Positions 33,654-42,568 of a stretch of 64,000 nt of DNA are shown one piece after another (position 1 is the stretch's first letter; each line of letters opens with the position of its first letter). The stretch is from contig CAWAIS010000001.1 of NCBI GenBank assembly GCA_963782255.1, positions 1,736,001-1,800,000 of the forward strand. Direction: 5' to 3'. The position numbers and the translations under genes are program-made. This DNA is from Roseiarcus sp963782255. Its GTDB lineage: Bacteria; Pseudomonadota; Alphaproteobacteria; Rhizobiales; Beijerinckiaceae. The notes beneath the pieces are model-generated. The model saw nothing but the letters and a program-made list of their open reading frames with translations. It searched no databases and was not told the DNA's origin.

Positions 33654-34892
33654 TCAGTCGGTGATCGCCTGATAGGCGAGGGCGCGCAGGTCGAGCTCGG
33701 GCAAATCGAAGCTCAGCATCGACTGGTCATGAAGAGCGCGACGAGCTCCTCTTTCGGATCGACCCAATAGTGGGTCTTCGCCGCCCCCGACCAGCCGAAT
33801 TCGCCGTTCGAGCCTGGGGCGCCCGTTTGCGCGGCGTCGACCGCCACGCGTGAGCCGAGACCGAAGCCATAGCCCGCCAACGGCAGACCGCCGATCTCGA
33901 TCGGCAGGAGCGCGAGGCCAAGATGAGTTTCGTGCATGAGCTCGAGCGTCTTGCGCCCGAGGATGCGCGCTCCGTCGAGCCGCCCGCCGTTGGCCAGCAT
34001 CTGGGCGAAGCGGAAATAATCCGGAGCCGTCCCGAACAGGCCCATGACCGCCGCGAACAAACACCTTCGGGGAATCGACCGGATAGGTCTTGGACACGTC
34101 GATGCGTTCGTTGACCCCCTGTGTCCAGGCCAGGAGAGCGGCGCTCGAAGTCTGCGTCGGATCGAGGACGTCGACCCGGCCGTACATCGCCGCCAGGCGG
34201 CCGCGCTTTTCCGGCGCCACTCCGAAGTCCGTGTCGACCATGCCGAGGGGCTCGAACAGCCGTTCGTGGAGGAACTCGCCGAGCGGCCGGCCGGAGATCA
34301 CCTCGATCACGCGGGCGACGACGTCGATGCCGACGCTGTAGTGAAAACGCGACCCTGGCTGGAACGCGAGCGGGAACTGCGCAAGGTCGTCGATCGCCGC
34401 CTCGAGGGGTGTGCTCGCGTCCAGGAATTTCGATCGCGCATACATCTTGCCGACAGGGGAATCCTCGAGAAAATGGTAGGTGAGGCCGCTGGTGTGGGTC
34501 ATGAGGTCCGAGAGCGTGACGGGGCGCGCGGGATCGGCCAGTCTGCCGTCGGCCTGCAGCACCTTCACGGCCGCAAAGGCCGGAATGTATTTCGCCACCG
34601 GGTCGAACAGCGAAAAGCGCCCTTCTTCGAGGAGCGTCATCAGCCCCGTGCAGACGATCGGCTTGGTCATCGAATAGAGGCGGAAGATCGTATCGGCGGA
34701 CACGGGCGAGCGCACTTCCTTGTCGCGCCAGCCGACCTGCTCCGCGTGCACGACCTTGCCCCGCCGCGCGATCAAGGTGCTGACGCCCGCATAGACGCCG
34801 CTGTCGACATAGGATTGCATCGCCGGCCGTATCCGTTCGAGGCGGCGGGCGCTCATTCCAACGGCTTCGGACGGCTCAAGGGGGTAGGTCAC
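33654..34892 (-). pseudogene. Serine hydrolase (beta-lactamase/EstB family) with two compensating frameshifts
   Basis: Class C beta-lactamase-like esterase fold. The N-terminal two thirds read normally: nucleophile SxxK in YSMTKP near residue 75, DLMTHTSGLTYHF, and the YSVG (YxN-like) motif near residue 185. At about 34047 an extra base (GGTCATGGG) shifts the conserved continuation GLFGTAPDYFRFAQMLANGG into another frame, which runs to 33713. At about 33730 a missing C in a CCC run shifts it back, since the original frame ends with the conserved QSMLSFDLPELDLRALAYQ. About 105 residues, including the C-terminal core, would be scrambled. Either decay or consensus error; the second site is a homopolymer. 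Confidence 0.82.
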
Positions 34893-35045
34893 GGGGATCT
34901 CCTTCGGCGCGAGCTGAAATAGCCATGCGGGCCCTTTGACGGCAAGTCGTGGGGCTTGTTCGTTCGGGGAGCTAATGCGTTATCAGGCAGTGCGAATCGG
35001 GCTCCCGCATGACGGGCGTTTCTTGCCCGCGTATCGCGCGGGGTC

Positions 35046-35618
35046 CTACATAATCGGCCCGGCCACCGCCGCGACCACGGCCCACAGCACGACGCCGCAG
35101 AGGATCGCCGCAAGCGCATAGGGACCGGCGCGGTCGGGCGGCGGCTTCATCAGGATCGGCAGGCCTAACCAGAACACGTAGAGACTGTAGATGAGCGCGA
35201 TGATCCGCAGGAACCCGAGGCCGGGGATCAGCGCGAAGACGCCGGCGAGCCAGGCCGGGGTCATCGAATAGACCGCGAGCTTCATCGCGTTTTCGCGGTT
35301 CTTCTGCGCCGAGAAGGTCGGCGCGAGCCCGTCGATGACGATCGCCATCACGTAGACGACGACGAAGGCGATGAGCCAGTGGATAAGAGCGCCGAAGAGG
35401 CCGCCGAAGAATCCGGCCTGGTGGTGATGGAAGCCGAAGCGGGGGCCGCGCCAGCCGAACACATGCCGGCGCAGGAACTCGCAGACCGGCGGAATCGCCG
35501 CGAGGAACGCGACGTAATTCGCAAACAGATAGGCGGAGTCGCCGAACTCGGGCTCGATCGCCCGCCATTCGGCGGCGGGCGACAGGATCACGGCCTTTGC
35601 GCGCTGAACGATGTCCAA
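35046..35618 (-). CDS. YIP1 family membrane protein
   Basis: 190 residues with five hydrophobic segments. The opening VQRAKAVILSPAAEWRAIEPE is the hallmark of bacterial YIP1-family proteins, and the PTFSAQKNRENAMKLAVYSMTPAWLAGVFALIPGLG stretch is the family core (here noted in parts: SMTPAWLAG, PGLGFLRIIA). An HHH-containing loop (FGFHHHQAGFFGG) follows the first helices. Function in bacteria is unknown; the protein is predicted to be in the inner membrane. Monocistronic, divergent from msrQ 185 bp away. Confidence 0.87.
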   Translation of the reverse strand: MDIVQRAKAVILSPAAEWRAIEPEFGDSAYLFANYVAFLAAIPPVCEFLRRHVFGWRGPRFGFHHHQAGFFGGLFGALIHWLIAFVVVYVMAIVIDGLAPTFSAQKNRENAMKLAVYSMTPAWLAGVFALIPGLGFLRIIALIYSLYVFWLGLPILMKPPPDRAGPYALAAILCGVVLWAVVAAVAGPIM

Positions 35619-35803
35619 AGCCTGCCTCTCGCGATCATGTCGGGTCGTTCCCCCGCGCTTAAATTATAGGTCGCCGGCTCGGACCGCGCCAGCGTGAGCG
35701 CGCGCCATCTTTCCCGCGGGCAGGTGCGTTGAAACAATCGGCGCGGGCGTCCGTATAGCTTGCGAAGGCTTGAAAGCCCGCGATCCGAGCCTGAGGTTCC
35801 CGC

Positions 35804-36676
35804 ATGATTGCCTTGAAGGCGCCCTGGAACGAACGCAACGGCCGCTTCTCGCCTCTGAAGGCGATCGTGTTCGCGGGCCTTTTCGTTCCCGGCGCATGGA
35901 TCGCCTACCTCGCCGCGACCGGCGCGCTCGAGCCCAAGGTCGTGACGGAAATGATCCATCGCACGGGACAATGGGCGATCCGGTTCCTGACGCTTTCGCT
36001 CCTCATCACGCCGCTCATGCGCGGGGCGCGCTATCCGAAGCTTGTGGCGGTGCGCCGCATGGTCGGGGTCGCCGCCTTCGCCTACGCCTCAGCGCATCTT
36101 CTCCTTTACGTGACCGACCAGCACTTTGCGCTTCTGCACGTCGCTTCCGAGATCGCGCTGCGCTTCTACCTGACGATCGGCTTCACGACGTGGCTCGGCC
36201 TCGCAGCGCTCGCCGCGACCTCGACCGACGCGATGATCCGCCGGCTGGGGCCGAAGTGGAAGACCCTCCATTCGCTCGTCTATGCAATCGCCGCTGTCGG
36301 GCTCCTGCATTTAATGATCCAGGCGAAGGCCGACGTGTCGGAGCCGGTGATGATGGTCGGCTTCTTCGCGATCCTCATGCTGTTCCGCGTCTTCGTGAAG
36401 CGCGGCGCGCCTGTGTGGGCGGCTGCGCTCGCGGCCTCGATCGTCGCGACGCCGCTCGACGCGCTGATCGAGGCGACGTGGTACGCGCTCGTGCGCCACA
36501 TCCCGTTCTGGGAAGTGCTTTCCGCCAACATCGACCCCGACATGGCGTTCCGCCCTTCCGCCTATGTCGCGGCGGCAGGTGCGGCGTTCGTCGCCGTCGC
36601 GCTCCTGCGCCGCAGCCCGGCGCCGCGCCGCTCGGCGATCATGGTCGCGCGGCCGGCGCCGTCAGCGATCCGCTGA
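35804..36676 (+). CDS. msrQ: Methionine sulfoxide reductase heme-binding subunit MsrQ (YedZ)
   Basis: 290 residues, an integral membrane b-type cytochrome of the ferric-reductase-like superfamily. Normally it feeds quinol or flavin electrons to periplasmic MsrP, which repairs oxidised methionines. Six hydrophobic helices; candidate heme ligands are His in IHRTGQWAI, in SAHLLLYV and in LHSLVYAIAAVGLLHL. The N-terminal NGRFSPLKAIVF and LTPLMRGARYPKLVAVRRMVG loop are typical of the family. The C-terminus is longer than E. coli MsrQ by about 70 residues. No msrP gene is visible in the window, which is unusual because the two are generally adjacent. Confidence 0.9.
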   Translation: MIALKAPWNERNGRFSPLKAIVFAGLFVPGAWIAYLAATGALEPKVVTEMIHRTGQWAIRFLTLSLLITPLMRGARYPKLVAVRRMVGVAAFAYASAHLLLYVTDQHFALLHVASEIALRFYLTIGFTTWLGLAALAATSTDAMIRRLGPKWKTLHSLVYAIAAVGLLHLMIQAKADVSEPVMMVGFFAILMLFRVFVKRGAPVWAAALAASIVATPLDALIEATWYALVRHIPFWEVLSANIDPDMAFRPSAYVAAAGAAFVAVALLRRSPAPRRSAIMVARPAPSAIR

Positions 36677-36689
36677 GGGTCGGCCTCGT

Positions 36690-37103
36690 TTAAAGGGTGA
36701 ACTCTTCGACGACGGGCGCGCCCGCGTAGCTCGAATATCTCACCCATCGCGGCCGCACGACGAAATAGGCGATGTTCGGCCAATGCTCGCGGTCGCGGCC
36801 ATCCGGCCATTCGCGGAAATAGGCGGCCTTGGCGCGGGCCAGATCGTCGCCAACGGGCTGACGGGCTTCACCTTCGATCTGGATCGAGACGCCGTCGTCC
36901 CACCCGATGACGAGCGCTGCGGCAGGATTGTGAGCGATGTTGACCGCCTTGCGGCTGGTCGACAGGGTGTCGAACACGAATTCATTCTCCGCCGTCAACG
37001 CAAAGCCCATCAGCGCCGCCTCGGGCCTGCCGGATTCGTGGACCGTCGACACGACGAGGAACCGCTTCCGCCTGACGATGTCGAAAACCTCTTCAACTTT
37101 CAT
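36690..37103 (-). CDS. Pyridoxamine 5'-phosphate oxidase-like flavin-binding protein
   Basis: 137 residues (ATG at 37103; another ATG directly before it at 37106). Split-barrel fold: FLVVSTVHESGRPEAALMGFA, EFVFDTLSTSRKAVNI, AALVIGWDD, then IEGEARQPVGDDLARAKAAYF and IAYFVVRPRWVRYSSY at the C-terminus. This is the general pyridoxamine-oxidase-like pattern shared by small FMN- or F420/heme-binding stress proteins; true PNPOx residues are not conserved, so the substrate is unknown. It converges on msrQ with 13 bp between stops. Confidence 0.85.
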   Translation of the reverse strand: MKVEEVFDIVRRKRFLVVSTVHESGRPEAALMGFALTAENEFVFDTLSTSRKAVNIAHNPAAALVIGWDDGVSIQIEGEARQPVGDDLARAKAAYFREWPDGRDREHWPNIAYFVVRPRWVRYSSYAGAPVVEEFTL

Positions 37104-37184
37104 CATGCGCCTCCGAAATTTAGCGCGCGATCGTCGACTGCTTTTTATCCCCGCTCGGACAGGAACACTAAAGCCGCTTGGCGT

Positions 37185-37787
37185 TCACTTCAATCGGGCG
37201 ACGGGGGGACCCGCGCGCCAGACCTCCATTTCGACGCCATGCTCCGGATCGAGCGGGATCTTCTCGCTGACGCTGAGACCGGCCCCGGCGAGGACTTCCT
37301 CCGCGGACATGCCCGTATCGCAGGCGGAAAAAATCGCCCGCCCGCCGGGGAGCTTCACGCCATGCGCGCGCGAGAGATGAAATGCGTCGAAGCCGATCTC
37401 AAGGAAGAGATCGAACACGCCCTGGCCGCCCGGGACCGCCACCGTGCCGCCGAGCGGGAGCAGCCGTTTGGCGACCGCCGGCCAGCTTGCGGGCGCCGGA
37501 CTCCACCACCAGCCGTCCCCGCGTTGCTCGAGCCCAGCCGCCGTGCTCGAAATGACCAGACGCAGGTCGCCCCTGACGTTGGGCTCCATTTCGTGGCTGT
37601 GACGGCCGAACACGATAAGGTCCGAGTTCGCGAGCGCCCGCTGGTAAAAGTCCCAGTCCTTTTCGTTGCGCAGAGAAGGAGGAATGAGCCCGTCGGCGCC
37701 GGCGATCCTGTCGTCGTCCGAGACAATGGCGTATCCGCCGATTTCGGTCGGGCGGCTCTCCGCTTTCTCGCGCGTCAGCGTGCTCAT
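37185..37787 (-). CDS. Dihydrofolate-reductase-fold protein
   Basis: 200 residues of the RibD C-terminal/DHFR-like superfamily. Seen: GGYAIVSDDDRIAG at the start, WDFYQRALANSDLIVFGRHSHE, LGGTVAVPGGQGVFDLFLEIGFDAFHLSRAHGV with the GG(x)GG-like NADPH loop, and a C-terminal strand. The folate-binding residues of real DHFR are not evident. It is divergent (217 bp) from a paralog at 38005 with the same architecture but low identity. Function unknown; such proteins are often called dihydrofolate reductase family reductases. Confidence 0.78.
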   Translation of the reverse strand: MSTLTREKAESRPTEIGGYAIVSDDDRIAGADGLIPPSLRNEKDWDFYQRALANSDLIVFGRHSHEMEPNVRGDLRLVISSTAAGLEQRGDGWWWSPAPASWPAVAKRLLPLGGTVAVPGGQGVFDLFLEIGFDAFHLSRAHGVKLPGGRAIFSACDTGMSAEEVLAGAGLSVSEKIPLDPEHGVEMEVWRAGPPVARLK

Positions 37788-38004
37788 GGATCATTGCCTC
37801 CGCGTTCCAGCATCCGCGCCTCGGGCGGCGCCGAACGCGCCGAGCCGATTGCGGTCGCCGGCGCAATCTTCTATTTCGTGCGGCTGAGCCGACCTGTTCG
37901 GGGATGTTTCGCTTTCCGCCCGCGGGTCTGACGCAAACCCTTGAAGCGCTGGCTCTTGAGCGCGATCGCCTGTCGGCGACTGAAAAACCGAGGGAGATCG
38001 AGCC

Positions 38005-38559
38005 ATGCGCGGACCCTTTCGGATTGTAGCCTACGTAATCGTGTCCGTGGACGGGATGATCGCCGATGAGAGCGGCGTCCACCCCGATGTGCTGAAGCTT
38101 GAAGCCGATCAACGCTTTTACCAGAAATCGCTCGATCGCGCCGCTGTCGTCGTGCACGGCCGCAGGTCGCACGAAGGCCAGCCCAACTCGTGGAAGCGGC
38201 GCCGGTTGATCCTCACGCGTCGCGTGAAGGCGCTCGCGCAAGACCCTGATAACGCGAACGCAAGGCTCTGGAATCCCGTAGGCGCCTCGCTCGAGGAGGC
38301 GTGCATCGCGGTCGGCTGTCGCGCGGGTGAGGTCGCGGTTCTCGGCGGTCCGGAGGTCTACGGCTACTTTCTGAAAGTCGGCTACGACGACTTCTACCTG
38401 AGCCGCGCCGAAAAGGTGCGCCTGCCGGGCGGCCTGCCGCTCTTCCCCGAAGGCCGTCTCGGCCGCACGCCGGACGAGGTCCTCGCGGCTGCGGGTTTGA
38501 AGCCGGGTCCGCTCCAGCGTCTCGGCGACGATGTCACGCTGGTTGAATGGACGCCGTGA
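38005..38559 (+). CDS. Dihydrofolate-reductase-fold protein
   Basis: 184 residues, paralogous to the product of 37185-37787. Seen: VAYVIVSVDGMIADESG (the SxDGxIA start of the RibD_C/DHFR-like family), RFYQKSLDRAAVVVHGRRSHEG, VAVLGGPEVYGYFLKVGYDDFYLSRAE with the NADPH-binding GGPEVY, and PDEVLAAAGL at the end. The nucleotide loop is better preserved here than in its neighbour, suggesting an active NADPH-dependent reductase. The substrate is not known. Divergent promoters in the 217 bp gap may control both. Confidence 0.82.
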   Translation: MRGPFRIVAYVIVSVDGMIADESGVHPDVLKLEADQRFYQKSLDRAAVVVHGRRSHEGQPNSWKRRRLILTRRVKALAQDPDNANARLWNPVGASLEEACIAVGCRAGEVAVLGGPEVYGYFLKVGYDDFYLSRAEKVRLPGGLPLFPEGRLGRTPDEVLAAAGLKPGPLQRLGDDVTLVEWTP

Positions 38560-38586
38560 GGCTTGTTCGCAGCGGCTTATAGCATT

Positions 38587-38756
38587 GGCTGTGGGTACGA
38601 GCATTCCTTTCTGTTTTTCGTCATGGCCGGGCTTGTCCCGGCCATCCACGCGGCGCCGCGCCACCGGTGCCTGAGTTCAATATTCGCAGCTTTTTCAGTA
38701 TCTTATTCGGAGAGTTCGGTGTTCTCGTGGATGGCCGGGACAAGCCCGGCCATGAC
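38587..38756 (+). repeat. MITE-like palindromic-end element, copy B
   Basis: The inverted ends GTCATGGCCGGGCTTGTCCC (from 38620) and GGGACAAGCCCGGCCATGAC (to 38756) are nearly perfect complements. The core includes TTTTTCAGTATCTTATTCGG and is similar to copy A read on the opposite strand; outward similarity begins at GGCTGTGGGTA (38587). It fills the gap between the DHFR-like gene and the cytochrome gene. Confidence 0.82.
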
Positions 38757-38827
38757 TGAAAAAAGCCTGAAGGGCTGACTTACGACCAACCCTGCCAACA
38801 GATAACGCGATAAGAGCCTTCGCAGCT

Positions 38828-39163
38828 TTAGCGCAAACTCAAGATGTAGGCGATCACGTCGTCGCGCTCCTTGGCTCCAAGGATCAGGTTCGGCATGCCG
38901 GCGTGCGAGGTCCGTAAGAAGACGCCGAGCGACCGGGCCGTCGTCGAGGGCATGGCCGCGATGGCGGAGAAGGCCGGGGCTTTTTTCGCCGCCGCCCGGC
39001 CGCCGTGACATTGCAGACAGGAGGCCGCCGCCAGCCGCTCGCCCGCGCGGGCGTCGCCGGCCTGCTGGCCGAAGGCGGCCGCGACGCCGACGAGACCGAT
39101 CGCCGCGGCCGAAACAAACCAACGAAATTGCAAAGTCGGCCCTTTCTTCGGCTGAAATGTCAT
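38828..39163 (-). CDS. Small periplasmic cytochrome c
   Basis: 111 residues. The signal-anchor-like N-terminus (FRWFVSAAAIGLVGVAAAFG) is followed by GDARAGERLAAASCLQCHGG, giving one covalent heme site CLQCH near residue 49-53. The likely axial Met lies in SHAGMPNLIL near 90, followed by the class I cytochrome C-terminal helix RDDVIAYILSLR. The size and motif order fit a class I c-type cytochrome. It stands alone, divergent from the ABC transporter gene, so its redox partners are unknown. Confidence 0.9.
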   Translation of the reverse strand: MTFQPKKGPTLQFRWFVSAAAIGLVGVAAAFGQQAGDARAGERLAAASCLQCHGGRAAAKKAPAFSAIAAMPSTTARSLGVFLRTSHAGMPNLILGAKERDDVIAYILSLR

Positions 39164-39245
39164 TTACGCCCGTGCGCGGCGGGATGGGAAGAGCTTCTCC
39201 CACGTCGCTCGGGGCTCCCCGTGTTCTTCGAAAGGCAAAGCGACT

Positions 39246-41066
39246 ATGGAAGGACCCATGGAAGGACCCTCGCCAGAGCCCGCAAAGAAGAGCGCGTCCT
39301 TCCGCGCGCTCTTGCCCCTTTTTCGATATGGCCTTCGCTATCGCGGGCGGGCGCTCGCGGCGCTGGCGGCGCTGACGGCGTCCGCGGCCGCGACGCTCGC
39401 CGTCCCATTCGCCTTGCGGCGAATGATCGACTTCGGCTTCTCGAAGGACAGCCGAGGCGCGATCGACGCCTATTTTCTCGCGATGGGGGTCGTGGTTCTC
39501 ATCATCGCCATCGCCGCCGCGACGCGCTACTACCTCGTCACGACGCTGGGCGAGCGGGTCGTCGCCGACTTGAGGCGCGACGTCTTCGCTCACCTGACCG
39601 GGCTCGACGCGTCCTTTTACGACAGCGCCCGCACGGGCGAACTCGTCTCGCGCCTGACAGCCGACACGACGCAGATCAAGGCCGCCTTCGGCTCGTCCGC
39701 CTCGATCGCGCTGCGCAATCTCTTCATGTTCGTCGGCTCGACAGCGCTTATGGTCTACACGAGCCCCAAGCTGTCGGCGCTTGTCTTGATTGCGATTCCG
39801 GTGATCGCGGCGCCCTTGATCGCGTCCGGGCGCGTCGTTCGCCGGCGTTCGCGCCATGCGCAGGACACGCTCGCCGACGCCACCGCCTTCGCCGCCGAGA
39901 GCCTCGGAGCCGTGCGCACGATGCAGGCGTTCGGGGCGGAGACGCGCGGCAGGACGCATTTCGCCCGCGCCGTCGACAGCGCCTATGAGGCCGCCCGCAG
40001 CGCCGCCATGACGCGCGCGCTTCTGATCGCGGTCGCCGTCTCGCTCGCCTTTTGCAGCGTCGTCACCGTGTTGTGGCTCGGCGCGCACGACGTGCTCGCG
40101 GGCCGGATGAGCGGCGGACTCCTGTCGCAGTTCGTCTTGTTCGCGGTCCTTGGCGCAACGTCGCTCGGCGAGCTGTCGCAGGTCTGGAGCGAAGCGGCGG
40201 CGGCTGCCGGCTCGGCCGGGCGCATCTCGGAATTACTTGCGGTTCAGCCGCGGATCGTCGCGCCGCGAAAGCCGGCCGCCATGCCGAGGCCGCCGCTGGG
40301 CGCGATCGCCTTCGATCATGTCAGGTTCGCCTACGAAGGCGCGCCCGGTGCGTGCGTGATCGACGATCTCAATTTCTCGATCGCGCCGGGAGAACGGGTT
40401 GCGATCGTCGGCGCCTCGGGCGCCGGCAAGTCGACGGTGTTCCAGCTCATCATGCGCTTTTACGATTGCACGGCGGGCAGGGTGCTCGTCGACGGCGTTG
40501 ACGTCCGGACCGTCGATCCGAGGACCTTGCGCGCGCGGATCGCGCCGGTGGCGCAGGAGGCGCCGATTTTCGGCGGGTCCGTCTCGGAGAACATCGCCTA
40601 TGGACGCGAGGGCGCAACCGAGGACGAGATCGAGGCGGCGGCGCGCCGCGCGGCGGCCGACGGCTTCATCCGCGACCTCGACCGGGGATATGCGACCGAG
40701 CTCGGCGAGCGCGGCGTGACGCTCTCGGGCGGACAGCGGCAGCGGCTCGCGATTGCCCGCGCGATCCTGAAAGATGCGCCGATCCTGCTCCTGGACGAGG
40801 CGACTTCCGCCCTCGACGCCCACAACGAAGCCCAGGTGCAGGCCGCGCTCGATCACGTGATGAGCGGGCGCACGACCCTCGTGATCGCCCACCGGCTGGC
40901 GACAGTCCTCAAAGCGGATCGCATCCTGGTTATGGAGGCGGGGCGCATCGTCGAGGAGGGCGACCACACGGCGCTGGTCATGAAGGGCGGCGTCTATGCC
41001 CGGCTCGCCCGGCTGCAGTTCGAATCCGGGGCCGGCGCTCTCGGGGAGGAGACCTCCGCCAACTGA
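39246..41066 (+). CDS. ABC exporter, fused permease and ATPase (MsbA/ABCB type)
   Basis: 606 residues, a half-transporter expected to dimerise. Residues 20-320 form six membrane helices with the ABC type I exporter pattern (LDASFYDSARTGELVSRLTADTTQIK). The nucleotide-binding domain has Walker A GASGAGKST near 402, Q-loop VAQEAPIF, signature LSGGQRQR near 500, Walker B ILLLDEATSALD and the H-loop IAHRLATV. It resembles proteobacterial lipid or multidrug exporters of this length; the substrate cannot be told. The start may be 39246 or the ATG at 39258. No partner gene nearby. Confidence 0.92.
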   Translation: MEGPMEGPSPEPAKKSASFRALLPLFRYGLRYRGRALAALAALTASAAATLAVPFALRRMIDFGFSKDSRGAIDAYFLAMGVVVLIIAIAAATRYYLVTTLGERVVADLRRDVFAHLTGLDASFYDSARTGELVSRLTADTTQIKAAFGSSASIALRNLFMFVGSTALMVYTSPKLSALVLIAIPVIAAPLIASGRVVRRRSRHAQDTLADATAFAAESLGAVRTMQAFGAETRGRTHFARAVDSAYEAARSAAMTRALLIAVAVSLAFCSVVTVLWLGAHDVLAGRMSGGLLSQFVLFAVLGATSLGELSQVWSEAAAAAGSAGRISELLAVQPRIVAPRKPAAMPRPPLGAIAFDHVRFAYEGAPGACVIDDLNFSIAPGERVAIVGASGAGKSTVFQLIMRFYDCTAGRVLVDGVDVRTVDPRTLRARIAPVAQEAPIFGGSVSENIAYGREGATEDEIEAAARRAAADGFIRDLDRGYATELGERGVTLSGGQRQRLAIARAILKDAPILLLDEATSALDAHNEAQVQAALDHVMSGRTTLVIAHRLATVLKADRILVMEAGRIVEEGDHTALVMKGGVYARLARLQFESGAGALGEETSAN

Positions 41067-41320
41067 ACCGCGGCCAATGAACCTTCGCCCGGCCGCAGTG
41101 GGTCAGTTTGAATTTCGGGGGATTTCACCCGTGCAAGGATCACGCAGCGGACGGCGGGGATGCGCAAGGAGCAGTCATTGCCGGACAGCTTGGCGAGCGG
41201 GTCAAATCGACCCGAAGCGGTCTCCGCCAGGACGTTCGCGATCGGGTTCGCGTGGGCGGTCAACGTGCGATGGCGCAGTGCGGCCGGGCCTCAGTGAACA
41301 GGAACAGGAGTAGCAGGAGG

Positions 41321-41701
41321 ATGGACGACAATGAGATTCGAGAGGCGCTCAATCGCCACTGGGCCGCCTCGGACGCCAATGACTTCGATGTCGAGCACGA
41401 CATATACCGGGAGGACGCAGTGCTCGAATACCCGCAATCGGGCGAGCGCATCAGGGGCCGGCACAACATCCAGGCGTCTCGCGTCGCGCAGCCGAACTCG
41501 AAGCGCTTCACGGTGCGCCGCATCGTCGGCGCGGGCAACCTCTGGGTCACGGAATTCATCCTCGCGTATGACGGCCGGCCGTCCTACACGGTGAGCGTCA
41601 TGGAGTTCCTGGATGGCAAGGTGGCCCGCGAGACCCAATACTTTGCCGACCCGTTCGAACCCGGACCCTCGCGCGCGCATTTGGTCGAGCGGATGGGATG
41701 A
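41321..41701 (+). CDS. SnoaL-like / NTF2-fold protein
   Basis: 126 residues from ATG 41321, preceded by a strong GCAGGAGG site. NTF2-like fold: a helix IREALNRHWAASDAND, DIYREDAVLEYPQSGERIRGRHNIQA, a strand FTVRRIVGAGNLWVTEFIL, and GKVARETQYFADPFEPG at the C-terminus, all typical of nuclear transport factor 2/SnoaL domain proteins that act as isomerases, hydrolases or binding proteins. No specific function follows. Its stop lies 28 bp before the start chosen for the DNA glycosylase. Confidence 0.85.
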   Translation: MDDNEIREALNRHWAASDANDFDVEHDIYREDAVLEYPQSGERIRGRHNIQASRVAQPNSKRFTVRRIVGAGNLWVTEFILAYDGRPSYTVSVMEFLDGKVARETQYFADPFEPGPSRAHLVERMG

Positions 41702-41729
41702 AATCGGCGGGACAGCGGCGCCCCCGCGC

Positions 41730-42314
41730 GTGCTGGATCGGGCGGAGATGCCCGTCGACACCACCGAGCTCGCTCGTTTTCTCATCGGCAAAATGCTCGT
41801 GCGGATACTGGCCGACGGCGTGGCGGGCGGCCGCATCGTCGAGACCGAGGCATACGGCGTCGGCGACCCCGCGGGTCACGCCTATCGCGGCATCACCCCG
41901 CGCAATCGGGCGCTTTTCCTCGAGCGCGGGCACGCCTATGTCTATCTCGCCTATGGCGTCTCGTTCATGCTGAACGTCTCGAGCGAGACGTCTGGCGTTG
42001 GCGCAGGCGTCTTGATCAGGGCGATCGAGCCAACCATTGGCGTCGCGATCATGGAGCGAAATCGCGGCGCCGAGCGTGTGCGAGACTTGGCGCGGGGCCC
42101 GGGACGGCTGTGCGAAGCCTTGGCGATTGATCGCCGGCTGGACGGGATCGACCTCTGTCGGGCCGGCCCGCTGTGGCTCGGATCTGACGGTCAAGGGTCG
42201 GGCGAAATCGGGCGGAGCAAACGGATCGGCATTACGCGCGCGCCCGACAGTCCGCTGCGGTTCTACGTTCGGGGCAATCGGTTCGTCAGCGGTCCAAGAT
42301 TGCTTACGGAATAA
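41730..42314 (+). CDS. 3-methyladenine DNA glycosylase, AAG/MPG type
   Basis: Base-excision enzyme that removes alkylated purines. 194 residues from GTG 41730 (VLDRAEMPVDTTELARFLIGK); the family's (F)DR...A.dLLGK start requires a start upstream of the ATG at 41748. Seen: RIVETEAYGVGDPAGHAYRGITPRN, with the catalytic Glu and base-flipping Tyr, HAYVYLAYGVSFMLNV, GAGVLIRAIEP, and GPGRLCEALAI near the end. Full family length. It lies directly downstream of the SnoaL gene and may share its transcript. Confidence 0.92.
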   Translation: MLDRAEMPVDTTELARFLIGKMLVRILADGVAGGRIVETEAYGVGDPAGHAYRGITPRNRALFLERGHAYVYLAYGVSFMLNVSSETSGVGAGVLIRAIEPTIGVAIMERNRGAERVRDLARGPGRLCEALAIDRRLDGIDLCRAGPLWLGSDGQGSGEIGRSKRIGITRAPDSPLRFYVRGNRFVSGPRLLTE

Positions 42315-42516
42315 GCGGCCGTATTACGGTCGCTCTCGGATCGATATGCGGCGACTGGGGCAGAGTGAAGTCGAGTTGACCGTGTGCCGTGTCGACAAAA
42401 CCATCCATGTATTCTTTTGGGAATTTGCCAAGTTTCCTAACAGGCACAGCGTTTGGAAAAGTCGTGACATTCACGGTGGACCACTCATGGCGGCGGCGGT
42501 TTGCCGGCCTGCTGCG

Positions 42517-42552
42517 GCATCGGAAGAAGATAAGGCATCGGAAGAAGATAAG
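42517..42552 (+). repeat. Two-unit 18 bp tandem repeat
   Basis: GCATCGGAAGAAGATAAG occurs twice head to tail. It lies in a 250 bp intergenic stretch (42315-42568) that otherwise shows no convincing gene or RNA; short frames there have no family resemblance. Confidence 0.7.
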
Positions 42553-42568
42553 CGGTGAGGACCGGGTG

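Noticed and set aside
42344..42558. 70-codon frame after the DNA glycosylase
   Set aside because: No motif, no ribosome site, ends in the 18 bp tandem repeat; considered non-coding.
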